Origin: Candidatus Abyssobacteria bacterium SURF_5
Lineage (GTDB): Bacteria; Abyssobacteria; SURF-5
Direction of reading: 5' to 3'
NCBI GenBank assembly: GCA_003598085.1
Contig: QZKU01000104.1
Coordinates: 1-24,798, forward strand
DNA length: 24,798 nucleotides
Made by a program: the position numbers and the translations under genes. Shown one piece after another: positions 1 through 10,859 of the stretch. Positions within the stretch are counted from its first letter, which is position 1. Each line of letters starts with the position of its first letter. The notes below the pieces were generated by a model. That model made no database searches. It was not told the DNA's origin and saw only the letters and a list, made by a program, of their open reading frames with translations.

Positions 1-67
1 CTTCAAACTCGACTTTCGATTCAAATGAAGAGATGAAAATGTAAAATAAACTGTTTCAATAAAATCT

Positions 68-87
68 CTGCGAAAGCAGGAATCCAG
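68..87. repeat. Small GAAA-loop hairpin with GAATCCA tail (REP-like)
   Basis: CTGC-GAAA-GCAG forms a perfect four-base stem closed by a GNRA-type tetraloop (68-79), followed by GGAATCCA. The layout resembles short dispersed REP-like repeats found between genes in many bacteria. A related arrangement, TCGCC-AAA-GGCGA then GAATCCA, lies at 23001-23020 in the other long gene-poor stretch. Two short matches in one window cannot prove a repeat family. Confidence 0.3.
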
Positions 88-187
88 GGTCTGGCAGAAT
101 AAGACAAATCCCAATTACGGGATAGCCTCTGAAGCCTGATTTTTGTACCGGACGATCATTTCACGCTCCACGCGGGCGATTTCCAGG

Positions 188-217
188 TTGAAATACAGCA
201 ACGGTTTATGCTATAAA
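188..217 (+). promoter_or_regulatory. Candidate sigma-70 promoter for ppdK
   Basis: TTGAAA (188-193), an 18-base spacer and TATAAA (212-217) lie about 65 bases before the ppdK start. The -35 matches 5 of 6 consensus bases and the -10 matches 5 of 6. No competing promoter is obvious in the leader. The rest of 1-281 holds only the small hairpin at 68-79 and a short minus-strand open stretch (115-201) that I cannot identify. Confidence 0.4.
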
Positions 218-281
218 AAAGATAGGAATTAGTGTTAAACCTCAGTGCAATATATCTTAATGACCTCGTGGAGGACTGGCA

Positions 282-3047
<2,766 letters not shown>

Positions 3048-3150
3048 GGGAGTTGCAGTGCGCTGAATAGCGCCTCTATTAATCAAAAATTCTGGCGGCT
3101 AAGCTATGAATGCGCCGGAGGGAACTTAAAGTAAAACCTTAAGGTAAAGT

Positions 3151-3246
3151 ATGGAAAACTATGGTATAATTGAATATGTGCAAATTGTGCTGGTGGGCAT
3201 CTATTGCATCGCCCTCTGGTTCTATCTCGACAGAGCCTTGAAATAA
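3151..3246 (+). CDS. Possible 31-residue single-pass membrane peptide
   Basis: An ATG at 3151 opens a 31-codon frame ending TAA at 3246, 19 bases before the binding-protein start. The predicted peptide has an acidic N-terminus (MENYGIIEY), a hydrophobic stretch of about 20 residues (roughly 6-25, VQIVLVGIYCIALWFY) and a charged end (LDRALK), a typical small transmembrane protein. AAGGTAAAG before the ATG is a mediocre ribosome binding site. Against it, an extended -10 sequence (TGGTATAAT, 3162-3170) overlaps its first codons. If that is the operon promoter, the message would start inside this frame. Function unknown; it could be an accessory membrane peptide of the transporter. Confidence 0.35.
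   Translation: MENYGIIEYVQIVLVGIYCIALWFYLDRALK
3162..3170 (+). promoter_or_regulatory. Candidate extended -10 promoter of the peptide transporter operon
   Basis: TGGTATAAT is a perfect extended -10 (TGnTATAAT). No good -35 is visible 16-18 bases upstream, which extended -10 promoters tolerate. It would start RNA near 3177 and leave a leader of about 90 bases before the binding-protein gene. It conflicts with translation of the small ORF beginning at 3151, so only one of the two calls is likely to hold for the main transcript. Confidence 0.35.
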
Positions 3247-3265
3247 GAAAGAAGGAATCACTCAT

Positions 3266-5071
3266 TTGAACAATAACAAGCGGATCGGGAGGATTCTCTT
3301 TTTAATTGCGCTGGTCTCGACGGTTTTAGTTGTTTGGATCGGGTGCGGGCAACAGAGCCCCAAAACGGCTCAACCGAAATCATCGGCGCCGGCGGGGACC
3401 GCCGCTTTGGATATTCCTCAAACTGAATACAGGCCGCAAATTGGCACGTACGGCGGCTATCTTATAGACAGCAGCATATCTAATCCAAAGAGCTTCAACC
3501 CCATCATTGCGCAGGAAACCTCCACTACCGAACTCACCCAATATATTTTCGAAGGACTCACCCGGATAGACGGCATTACGAACGAGCCCGTCCCGTCCCT
3601 CGCGAAAAGCTGGGAGGTATCGGAAGACGGATTGAGCTGGACGCTTCATCTGCGCGAGGATGTGAAATGGAACGATGGCAAGCCGTTAACCGCCGCCGAC
3701 GTCGTGTTCACGTATAAGCAGCTCATTTACAACAAGGATATTCCAGCGAACAGCCGCGACATTTTTACGCTTGAGGGCAAGGAGTTCGAAGTCAAGAAGC
3801 TTGATGCGCATACAGTCGTTTTCACAACGCCTTCGATCTTTGCGCCGTTTCTCCGGGGGCTCACTCAGGCGATCATGCCCAAACACGTGCTCGAGGAGCC
3901 GGTAAAGAATGGAGTTTTTAACTCCACTTGGGGTGTCGATTCCAAACCTGAGGCCATTGTGGGAACCGGTCCATTCATGCTTGAGCGATACGAGCCCAGC
4001 CAGCGCGTGGTCTTCAAGCGGAACCCCCACTATTGGGACACCGACGCTCAAGGGAATCGGCTTCCGTATCTCGATGGTATCATCGTGCTGATCGTTCCCA
4101 ACCCTGATGTGGCTCTGTTGAAGTTCCAGGACGGTGAAATCGATTTCTTCGGTCTCCGCGGCTCTGATTTTCCCATCCTCAAGCCGCTTGAAAAGGCGAA
4201 AAACTTCACCGTTTTCCGTGTAGGCCCGGCACTCGGGACCAACTTTGTGGTCTTTAACCAGAATCCGGGAAAGAATCCGGAAACCGGAAAGCCGTACCTC
4301 GATCCACGGAAGCTGAAATGGTTTACAAACCAGGAATTCAGGAAAGCCGTCGCCTATGCGCTTGACCGGCAGGGGATGATCAATTCTGCGATGAACGGAT
4401 TGGCGTATCCGCAGCATGCCTCGGTCAGCCCGAGCGCCGGCTTCTTCCATAATCCCAACGTCAAGAAATATGAGTATGAGCCGGAGAAGGCCCGCTCGAT
4501 TCTGGCCTCGGCAGGTTTTATCGACAGGAACGGCGACGGCTATATCGAAGACTCCGACGGAAACAAGGTGGAATTTAATCTGTTCACAAATGCAGAGAAT
4601 ACCGTGCGCGTCAAGCTGTCGGATATCATACGAAAAGACCTCGAATCCATTGGAATGCAGGTGCATTTTACACCGCTCGAATTCAACAACCTGGTGGACA
4701 AAATGAATGCTACCATGGATTGGGACGCCATTCTCCTTGGTCTCACGGGAGGACCAGAGCCTCACTTCGCCAAGAACGTCTGGTATTCATCCGGGCAGCT
4801 CCATCTGTGGAACCCGCGCGAGGAGGAACCGGCAACCGAATGGGAAGCCCGGATCGATGAGATTTTCAATCAGGCGGTCAAGGAACTCGATCAGAACAAG
4901 AGAAAAGAACTGTATGACGAGTGGCAGTTGATCGTATCGGAGCAACTTCCGCTCATTTACACGGTTTTGCCTGATTCCATTTATGCCGTCCGCAATAAAT
5001 TCGGCAATTTGCACCCCACAGTTCTCGGAGGTCCTTTCCATAACATCGAGGAGATATACGTCCTCAAGTGA
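3266..5071 (+). CDS. Peptide ABC transporter substrate-binding lipoprotein (SBP family 5)
   Basis: Binds oligopeptides or a related solute outside the inner membrane and delivers it to the permeases encoded next. The N-terminus is basic (KR), then hydrophobic, with a lipobox-like VWIGC giving C27 as the lipidated residue. The body has family-5 features: a SFNPIIAQE segment, an EGLTRIDG region, LAKSWEVSEDGLSWTLHLR with DVKWNDGKPLTAADVVFTY, and VGTGPFMLERYEPSQRVVF. A DRNGDGYIEDSDGN segment near residues 418-431 resembles the calcium-loop-like insert seen in some members. At 601 residues it is normal to slightly long. The start is TTG, supported by GAAGGA at 3251-3256. It is the first clear gene of the transporter operon. 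Substrate is not predictable from sequence. Confidence 0.93.
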   Translation: MNNNKRIGRILFLIALVSTVLVVWIGCGQQSPKTAQPKSSAPAGTAALDIPQTEYRPQIGTYGGYLIDSSISNPKSFNPIIAQETSTTELTQYIFEGLTRIDGITNEPVPSLAKSWEVSEDGLSWTLHLREDVKWNDGKPLTAADVVFTYKQLIYNKDIPANSRDIFTLEGKEFEVKKLDAHTVVFTTPSIFAPFLRGLTQAIMPKHVLEEPVKNGVFNSTWGVDSKPEAIVGTGPFMLERYEPSQRVVFKRNPHYWDTDAQGNRLPYLDGIIVLIVPNPDVALLKFQDGEIDFFGLRGSDFPILKPLEKAKNFTVFRVGPALGTNFVVFNQNPGKNPETGKPYLDPRKLKWFTNQEFRKAVAYALDRQGMINSAMNGLAYPQHASVSPSAGFFHNPNVKKYEYEPEKARSILASAGFIDRNGDGYIEDSDGNKVEFNLFTNAENTVRVKLSDIIRKDLESIGMQVHFTPLEFNNLVDKMNATMDWDAILLGLTGGPEPHFAKNVWYSSGQLHLWNPREEEPATEWEARIDEIFNQAVKELDQNKRKELYDEWQLIVSEQLPLIYTVLPDSIYAVRNKFGNLHPTVLGGPFHNIEEIYVLK

Positions 5072-5095
5072 GGCAGTCGTTTCTGAGATGTCTGC

Positions 5096-5118
5096 GCCCA
5101 CGAATACGGATCGTGGGC
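5096..5118 (+). promoter_or_regulatory. Intercistronic hairpin between binding-protein and permease genes
   Basis: GCCCACGA (5096-5103) pairs perfectly with TCGTGGGC (5111-5118) around a seven-base loop, followed by TTCCTTGTGTTT rather than a clean T tract. An 8-bp GC-rich stem here fits partial termination or 3' end protection, so that the binding protein is made in excess over the membrane components, as is known for other ABC importer operons. The structure is read directly; the role is inferred. Confidence 0.6.
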
Positions 5119-5146
5119 TTCCTTGTGTTTGGAAGCAATTGGTGAA

Positions 5147-6133
5147 ATGAAAGCGTACATAGTTAGAAGATTACTCACTCTCTTCCCGCTGGTGCTTGCG
5201 ATGTCGTTTGTCACCTTCATGTTCATTCAGTTGGCGCCCGGAGATTATTTCGCCACATTGCGGCTCAACCCGCAGATTTCGGAAGAGACGGTGGCTCGCC
5301 TCGAAGCCCAGTATCACATGGACAAGCCTCCTATTGTCCAGTACGGATACTGGCTGAAAAATATCGTTGTATCGGCGCGGCATCTGCGACTCGATCTCGG
5401 GTACTCCATCTCGCAAAAGCAGCCTGTCTCCACCGTGATCGCGAGCAGGCTCGTCAATACCCTGCTTCTCTCGATATCCGCGATCCTGATCACGTGGCTC
5501 GTGGCGATTCCCATCGGCATTTATTCGGCCGTGCACCAGTACTCCTGGGGCGACAAGTTCTTTTCCGCCCTCGCATTCGTGGGAATGTCGCTGCCGGGGT
5601 TCTTCCTCGCGCTGCTCATGCTGTATTATTTCGGGTCCGAATTGGGAATCCTGCCCATCGGCGGCCTGAAAAGCCCCAACTACGACCAGCTCTCGGCGAT
5701 GGGAAAAGCCGGAGATATGGCGGCCCATTTGGTCATACCGACCGTAGTTCTGGCCATCGGCGGGCTCGCAAGCCTCCAGCGGATCATGCGGGGGAATATG
5801 CTCGAAGTGCTGAGAATGCAGTACGTCACCACGGCCAGGGCCAAGGGACTTCCGGAAAAACGGGTGATTTACCGGCATGCGCTTCGCAATGCGATCAATC
5901 CAATGGTGACCATTTTCGGATTCGAGCTTTCCAGTTTGCTCAGCGGAGCCGCTCTCCTCGAAATCGTGTGCGGGTATCCCGGCCTCGGTCAGGTGCTGCT
6001 CGAAGCGGTACGCAGTCAGGATATTTTCCTGGTGATGGGCAGCATGCTTATAGGAGGCGTCATGCTCATTGTGGGCAATCTGGTCGCCGATGTGCTTCTG
6101 GCCATCGTTGACCCACAGGTATCATATCAATGA
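5147..6133 (+). CDS. oppB: Peptide ABC transporter permease, OppB/DppB type
   Basis: Inner-membrane permease of the importer, pairing with the next gene product. It begins MKAYIVRRLLTLFPLVLAMSFVTFMFIQLAPGD in family style, with the first membrane helix at about 10-29, and has further hydrophobic segments and the cytoplasmic EAA loop YVTTARAKGLPEKRVIYRHALRNAINP that contacts the ATPases. The length of 328 residues is normal. I chose ATG 5147 over an in-frame TTG at 5123 because the homologous N-terminus begins with M-K-A-Y; GGAAG (5131-5135) is a modest ribosome site. Its stop overlaps the next start by four bases (ATGA), implying translational coupling. Confidence 0.94.
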   Translation: MKAYIVRRLLTLFPLVLAMSFVTFMFIQLAPGDYFATLRLNPQISEETVARLEAQYHMDKPPIVQYGYWLKNIVVSARHLRLDLGYSISQKQPVSTVIASRLVNTLLLSISAILITWLVAIPIGIYSAVHQYSWGDKFFSALAFVGMSLPGFFLALLMLYYFGSELGILPIGGLKSPNYDQLSAMGKAGDMAAHLVIPTVVLAIGGLASLQRIMRGNMLEVLRMQYVTTARAKGLPEKRVIYRHALRNAINPMVTIFGFELSSLLSGAALLEIVCGYPGLGQVLLEAVRSQDIFLVMGSMLIGGVMLIVGNLVADVLLAIVDPQVSYQ

Positions 6134-7254
6134 ACGAGCGTGCTCGAGAAACAAAGATGAACCAGCCTGTCTCGCAGACCAGGATAGCCTTGCGCCATCT
6201 CCGCCGCCACAAACTGGCCATGATGAGTCTCGGCGTGCTCGTCGTCCTGTACGTCGTGTCGACTTTCGCCGATTTCATCGCGCCCTACGGGTTCGATAAC
6301 GAAGAGAGAGGCCTCTCGTACTGTCCGCCGATGCAGGTCCATTTCGTTGACGAGAACGGCGATTTTCATTTACGGCCGTTTGTCTATCGGTATTCCTATG
6401 CGTTCGACGAATTCTACAATCGCATCTATGTCCAGGACACGTCCGTACGCTATCCGATAAAGTTTTTTGTCGAGGGTGACCGGCACCGCCTCCTGGGCAT
6501 TATTCCCGTGACAACGCATCTGTTCGGGGTGGATCAGCCGGCACGGCTCTACCTTCTCGGCGCCGACTATCGCGGGCGCGACGTGCTCTCCCGCATCCTG
6601 TACGGCAGCCGCGTCTCCCTCTCGATCGGATTTATCGGCGTCGCCATTTCCCTTTTTCTCGGAATGATTATCGGAGGCATCTCCGGATATTTCGGGGGGA
6701 AAACCGACAATGCTCTCATGCGCCTGACTGAGATGGTGATGATGATACCCGGCTTTTACCTGATGTTGGCGCTTCGAGCCGCGTTCCCGCCCGGACTGTC
6801 TTCGGTCGAAGTGTACCTCATGATCGTTCTCATCATGAGTTTTATCGGGTGGGCCGGCCTGTCGCGCGTCATTCGCGGAATGGTGCTTTCGATTCGCGAA
6901 AAAGAATACGTCACTGCCGCGCGCGCATCCGGAGAAAACTCCATGCGCATCATCGTCCGCCACATTTTGCCGAACACCCTTTCATATGTTATCGTGGCGG
7001 TGACGCTGAGCATCCCCGGATACATCCTGGGCGAGTCGGCGCTCAGCCTGATCGGGGTGGGCATACAGGAACCATACGCGAGTTGGGGCAACATGCTCAG
7101 CGAAGCCATGAATATCGGTGAAATCAAGTTTCATCCATGGATTCTCATTCCTGGAATCTTCATCTTTGTCTCCATCATGGCGTTCAACTTCCTCGGCGAT
7201 GGGTTGAGGGATGCCTTCGATCCGAGATTGGCTATGGGAGAAGAAAAAGCCTGA
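6130..7254 (+). CDS. oppC: Peptide ABC transporter permease, OppC/DppC type, with large periplasmic insert
   Basis: Second membrane permease. After a cytoplasmic [10 protein letters not shown] stretch there is one helix (about 29-50), then roughly 100 residues of charged and aromatic-rich sequence (about 53-150) up to the conserved [23 protein letters not shown] segment. The remaining helices follow, with the EAA loop [24 protein letters not shown] (259-282). At 374 residues it is longer than the roughly 300 of E. coli OppC, and the excess is the extracytoplasmic insert, also known in some subfamilies. It starts in the ATGA overlap with oppB; an in-frame ATG at 6157 is an alternative start. 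It ends in a TGATG overlap with oppD. Confidence 0.93.
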   Translation: MNERARETKMNQPVSQTRIALRHLRRHKLAMMSLGVLVVLYVVSTFADFIAPYGFDNEERGLSYCPPMQVHFVDENGDFHLRPFVYRYSYAFDEFYNRIYVQDTSVRYPIKFFVEGDRHRLLGIIPVTTHLFGVDQPARLYLLGADYRGRDVLSRILYGSRVSLSIGFIGVAISLFLGMIIGGISGYFGGKTDNALMRLTEMVMMIPGFYLMLALRAAFPPGLSSVEVYLMIVLIMSFIGWAGLSRVIRGMVLSIREKEYVTAARASGENSMRIIVRHILPNTLSYVIVAVTLSIPGYILGESALSLIGVGIQEPYASWGNMLSEAMNIGEIKFHPWILIPGIFIFVSIMAFNFLGDGLRDAFDPRLAMGEEKA

Positions 7255-8222
7255 TGAAACCGCTCCTGCAAGTCAAAGATTTAAAAACTTATTTTTATTC
7301 AGATTCAAAGGTGGCCCGCGCCGTCGACGGAGTAAGCTTCCGGATAGGGGAGGGGCGCACCTTTGGTCTGGTCGGCGAAAGCGGATGCGGAAAGAGCATG
7401 ACCGCCCTCTCCATTCTCAGGCTGGTACCCTCGCCGCCGGGAAGGATCGTGGGCGGCGAAATCATTTTCGAGGACCGAAATTTGCTGAAGTTGTCTGAAC
7501 CGCAAATGCGGGCGGTCAGGGGCAACGACATCGCCATGATATTCCAGGAACCGATGACCTCGCTCAACCCGGTTTTTACCGTCGGTTATCAGGTGGCTGA
7601 AGCGATTCGCCTCCATCGAAAAGTCTCCCGCGCCGAAGCGAAGGCGATGGTGATCGATCTCTTTCGAAAAGTAAAAATTCCTTCGCCCGAGCAGCGGTAC
7701 AAGGACTATCCGCACCAATTGTCGGGCGGAATGAAACAGCGCGTGATGATTGCAATGGCCATCTCATGCAATCCGAAGCTTCTGATCGCGGATGAGCCGA
7801 CGACCGCTCTCGATGTCACGATCCAGGCGCAGATTCTCGAACTGCTGAACGATTTGAGGAAAGAGTTCAACATGTCGACGCTCCTGATCACCCACGACCT
7901 GGGCGTCATCGCCGAGACGACCGATGATGTGGCAGTCATGTATGCCGGCCAGATCGTCGAGTACGCCACCACCCGCACCCTGTTCACAAATCCGAAACAT
8001 CCGTATACGATCGGCTTGTTCGGATCGCTTCCGCGAATGGGGGAAAAGGGCGAATCGCTGAGAACAATCGAAGGCTTTGTTCCCGATCCCGGTAATTATC
8101 CCGGCGGCTGCCGCTTCGAGCCGCGATGCAGCTATAGTGATGAACCGTGCAGGCGAGTTGAATCCGAGCTTCGCGAAATAGAGCCGGGACATTCTGTCCG
8201 CTGCCTGAAAGTGAGAGAATGA
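7254..8222 (+). CDS. oppD: Peptide ABC transporter ATP-binding protein, OppD/DppD type
   Basis: Cytoplasmic ATPase subunit. It has Walker A GESGCGKS, the Q-loop region [11 protein letters not shown], the ABC signature LSGGMKQRV, Walker [14 protein letters not shown], and the switch His in [12 protein letters not shown]. The C-terminal OppD/F domain has [12 protein letters not shown] and a cysteine-containing [14 protein letters not shown] segment resembling the iron-sulphur or metal-binding tail of this family. ATG 7254, in the TGATG overlap with oppC, gives 322 residues, the family norm. The open frame continues upstream to 7137, but that part only shadows oppC. The end overlaps the next gene by four bases (ATGA). 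Confidence 0.95.
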   Translation: MKPLLQVKDLKTYFYSDSKVARAVDGVSFRIGEGRTFGLVGESGCGKSMTALSILRLVPSPPGRIVGGEIIFEDRNLLKLSEPQMRAVRGNDIAMIFQEPMTSLNPVFTVGYQVAEAIRLHRKVSRAEAKAMVIDLFRKVKIPSPEQRYKDYPHQLSGGMKQRVMIAMAISCNPKLLIADEPTTALDVTIQAQILELLNDLRKEFNMSTLLITHDLGVIAETTDDVAVMYAGQIVEYATTRTLFTNPKHPYTIGLFGSLPRMGEKGESLRTIEGFVPDPGNYPGGCRFEPRCSYSDEPCRRVESELREIEPGHSVRCLKVRE

Positions 8223-9703
8223 CTATTCTTTATTGGATCATCAGCGTTAACACCGCCTTCGCTCTTGCATTTGCATTCTGGGTGAGCGCCGACGCGAGAC
8301 GCAATCGGCGGCCGGCTACCCGCTGGTTCTTCGGATCATTATTGATCGGTGCCGCTTTCGGGGCGCCCAATGGCGCTTTCTCATATCACGTTTTCTATCA
8401 GGCGATCGAGCGCGGTCATAGTGCAAAAAGATGGGCCGCATTCTGCGCAGTGTTCTCCTTACCGGCTTTCCTCGCGTTTTGCACATATGACGACTGCGTG
8501 TCGCGCGGGATGAATACTATCCTCTGGCCGTCGATCGCATTTGTGCTTGCACTGGCCGGATTTATTCCCTGGGTTTTCTTCCAGATAGCTTACCTGAAAT
8601 TGCGGTCTCCGGTGACAAGTCCCACGATCACCGTAGATTCGATCAAGGAGCGGTATGCACAACGCCGGCTCCTCCAGCCGGGAGACAACGCGCTGCTGCG
8701 CGTAGAAGCGCTCAAGAAGTATTTTCCCGTGCGCGCCGGCGTGTTTGCGCGGACACGAGACTATGTGAAGGCTGTCGACGACGTCAACCTGTTTGTTCGG
8801 CCGGGGGAGACTTTGGGTCTGGTAGGGGAGAGCGGCTGCGGCAAAACCACGCTCGGCCGGACGATCCTGCGCCTGATTCCGCCGACTGAAGGACGGGTGT
8901 TTTTTGACGGCCTTCCCCTCGAATTGCTTACCGAATCGGAACTGCGCGTGATGCGCAAGGAGATGCAGATCATCTTTCAGGACCCGTTCGGCTCGCTTAA
9001 TCCGCGGATGAACATCGAGAACATCGTCGGCGAACCGATGACCGTCCATAAAATCGCCGAGGGGACAAGAAGACGCGAAATGGTGGTCCGCCTGCTCGAA
9101 CGAGTTGGACTCTCAGAAGAACACTTGGAGCGGTATCCACACGAGTTCAGCGGTGGCCAGCGACAGCGCGTCGGAATCGCAAGGAGCCTCGCGCTCAACC
9201 CGCGCTTTATCGTCTGTGACGAACCGGTTTCAGCGCTCGATGTCTCGATTCAAGCGCAGATCATTAACCTCTTAAAAGACCTGCAGGATGAATTCGGCAT
9301 CTCCTATCTCTTCATTGCGCACGACCTGAGAGTCGTCGAATTCATCAGTCACCGCGTCGCAGTCATGTATCTGGGAAAAATTGTCGAACTGGCGACGAGC
9401 GAGGAACTGTACCGCAGTCCCCGCCATCCGTATACCGTTGCGCTGATGTCGGCGATCCCAATCCCGGACCCGGAGCGAAAGCGGAAAAGAATTCTGCTCC
9501 CGGGAGACGTCCCATCTCCAATCAATCCTCCGCCCGGCTGCAGTTTCCATCCCCGCTGCTTTAACGCGCTTCCCGTCTGCACCTCGGTCGTGCCAGGCCT
9601 TATCCAGCACACGCCCGGCCATTACTACGCCTGCCATAACCCGGTGCCGCCCAACGTGCGAGAGCAGAATGGGATTGAGCTCGCAGGCCGCGCTTCCGCC
9701 TAG
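8219..9703 (+). CDS. oppF: OppF/DppF-type ABC ATPase with N-terminal multi-spanning membrane domain
   Basis: Residues about 161-494 are a standard OppF-type ATPase: [13 protein letters not shown], Walker A GESGCGKT (203-210), [11 protein letters not shown], signature [14 protein letters not shown] (311 onward), Walker [14 protein letters not shown] (331 onward), switch His in [11 protein letters not shown], and a cysteine-containing tail [14 protein letters not shown]. The first 150 or so residues are extra. They contain about four hydrophobic segments (roughly 3-22, 37-58, 72-89, 102-125) separated by charged loops, then a linker. OppF proteins are normally soluble at about 320-330 residues; this one has 494. 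The ATG sits in an ATGA overlap with oppD, and no start fits the ATPase domain alone as well, so the fusion looks genuine. I do not recognise the membrane part as a named family. Confidence 0.92.
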   Translation: MTILYWIISVNTAFALAFAFWVSADARRNRRPATRWFFGSLLIGAAFGAPNGAFSYHVFYQAIERGHSAKRWAAFCAVFSLPAFLAFCTYDDCVSRGMNTILWPSIAFVLALAGFIPWVFFQIAYLKLRSPVTSPTITVDSIKERYAQRRLLQPGDNALLRVEALKKYFPVRAGVFARTRDYVKAVDDVNLFVRPGETLGLVGESGCGKTTLGRTILRLIPPTEGRVFFDGLPLELLTESELRVMRKEMQIIFQDPFGSLNPRMNIENIVGEPMTVHKIAEGTRRREMVVRLLERVGLSEEHLERYPHEFSGGQRQRVGIARSLALNPRFIVCDEPVSALDVSIQAQIINLLKDLQDEFGISYLFIAHDLRVVEFISHRVAVMYLGKIVELATSEELYRSPRHPYTVALMSAIPIPDPERKRKRILLPGDVPSPINPPPGCSFHPRCFNALPVCTSVVPGLIQHTPGHYYACHNPVPPNVREQNGIELAGRASA

Positions 9704-9736
9704 CAGGAGCGCCAGAATCCCGCTATTCCTTCCCAC

Positions 9737-9757
9737 TGGCCAATTTCGGCCACTTTT
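9737..9757 (+). terminator. Weak terminator-like hairpin after the transporter operon
   Basis: TGGCC (9737-9741), a six-base loop and GGCCA (9748-9752) are followed by CTTTT. The stem is short and the T run brief, so termination would be partial. The position, 34 bases after the last transporter stop and before the next promoter candidate, is suitable. Confidence 0.3.
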
Positions 9758-9759
9758 CA

Positions 9760-9788
9760 TTGCATTATTTTTCGGGTTCGTGTATCAT
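9760..9788 (+). promoter_or_regulatory. Candidate sigma-70 promoter for the GHMP kinase operon
   Basis: TTGCAT (9760-9765), a 17-base spacer and TATCAT (9783-9788) lie about 38 bases before the GHMP kinase start. The -35 is weak (3 of 6), the -10 good (5 of 6), and the spacing ideal. This could drive the eight-gene run to 18973. Confidence 0.35.
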
Positions 9789-9826
9789 TGACTTATTCTC
9801 GAAATGGTGCGGCATAAGGGCAAAAA

Positions 9827-10858
9827 ATGCTCAAGAATGTAAGAATGCGAGCCACCACGCCGACCCGCATCGACTTGGCTGGCGGAACGCTTGATCTTTA
9901 TCCTCTGTATCTATTTGAGGATGGCGGGATTACAATAAATTTCGCCATCGATCAGTATTGTACGGCGGTTCTTGAGCCAAGGGACGACATGAAAATCATC
10001 ATTAGATCCCTGGATCAGGCGGTCGAGGAGACCCATGCGGATTCGGCCTCAATTGAGACTGGCGGTCCGCTTGATATTGTTTCGCGAGCTGTCAAATTTT
10101 TCCGGCCGAAAAACGGGATTTCCTTGACCACTGAAAACTGCGTTCGCAAGGGATCGGGGCTTGGCGCGTCTTCGTCCTTATTGATCGCCGTTCTCGGCGC
10201 ATTGAACGAGTTCACGCAATCGGGATATACTCCCGAATACCTCATCGATATCGCGGCCAACCTGGAAGCGCAGTGCATCGGTGTGCCCACCGGCAAACAG
10301 GATTATTTTGCGGCCGTCTTCGGTGGAGTCAATGGGCTCTGGTTCGAAGTGCATGGCAATAAGCGTGAAAGTCTTTTGCCGGCTGCCGATTTTCGAGAGC
10401 TTGAAAAAAGACTGATCCTCTCGTTTACTGGAGAGCCCAGATTCTCCGGCGCCAGTAACTGGAGCATGTTGAAAAATTATATTGACCGCAATCCGCTGAC
10501 TCTGAGCGGCATGAAGCATATCAAAGATATTGCGTTCGCAATGCGCTCCTGCGTAGAAGAACGAAATTGGGACAATTTCGCGGCGCTGATCGACCAGGAG
10601 TGGCAGAGGAGGCGCCTGTTGGCGGACGGTGTCTCGAACGAAATGATCGAGAAAATCATGTCGGCGGCCCTCAATGCTGGCGCTCTCGCAAATAAATTGT
10701 GTGGAGCCGGAGGTGGCGGCTGCATGATAACGGTCATAAATCCCGAGGACAGGACGGAGGTTGAATCGGCGCTCATCTCTGAGGGAGCCGATCTCCTGCC
10801 GTTTCACGTCGTTCAAGAAGGGCTGAAAATCGAATATCAACCCATGGAGAAGGCATAA
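9827..10858 (+). CDS. GHMP-family small-molecule (probably sugar) kinase
   Basis: Cytoplasmic ATP-dependent kinase of the galactokinase/homoserine kinase/mevalonate kinase/phosphomevalonate kinase superfamily. Motif 1 is PTRIDLAGGTLDLYP (12-26), close to the substrate loop of galactokinase-like and heptose-7-phosphate kinase-like members. The ATP-binding motif is GSGLGASSS (109-117) and motif 3 is CGAGGGGC (292-299). A PTGKQDYFAAVFGG segment (about 154-167) fits the HddA-like/galactokinase-like branch. The length of 343 residues is typical. The ATG follows AAGGG (9816-9820). It is first of eight co-directional genes, and the next gene starts one base after its stop. The exact sugar is unknown. 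Confidence 0.88.
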   Translation: MLKNVRMRATTPTRIDLAGGTLDLYPLYLFEDGGITINFAIDQYCTAVLEPRDDMKIIIRSLDQAVEETHADSASIETGGPLDIVSRAVKFFRPKNGISLTTENCVRKGSGLGASSSLLIAVLGALNEFTQSGYTPEYLIDIAANLEAQCIGVPTGKQDYFAAVFGGVNGLWFEVHGNKRESLLPAADFRELEKRLILSFTGEPRFSGASNWSMLKNYIDRNPLTLSGMKHIKDIAFAMRSCVEERNWDNFAALIDQEWQRRRLLADGVSNEMIEKIMSAALNAGALANKLCGAGGGGCMITVINPEDRTEVESALISEGADLLPFHVVQEGLKIEYQPMEKA

Positions 10859-10859
10859 G

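Noticed and set aside
3060-3073. Hairpin GCGCT-GAAT-AGCGC after ppdK as a terminator
   Set aside because: The stem is only five bases and no T tract follows; it may stabilise the mRNA but is not a convincing intrinsic terminator.
3686-4765. A 359-codon minus-strand frame opposite the binding-protein gene
   Set aside because: It is antisense to a complete SBP family 5 gene, with no ribosome site or recognisable motif.
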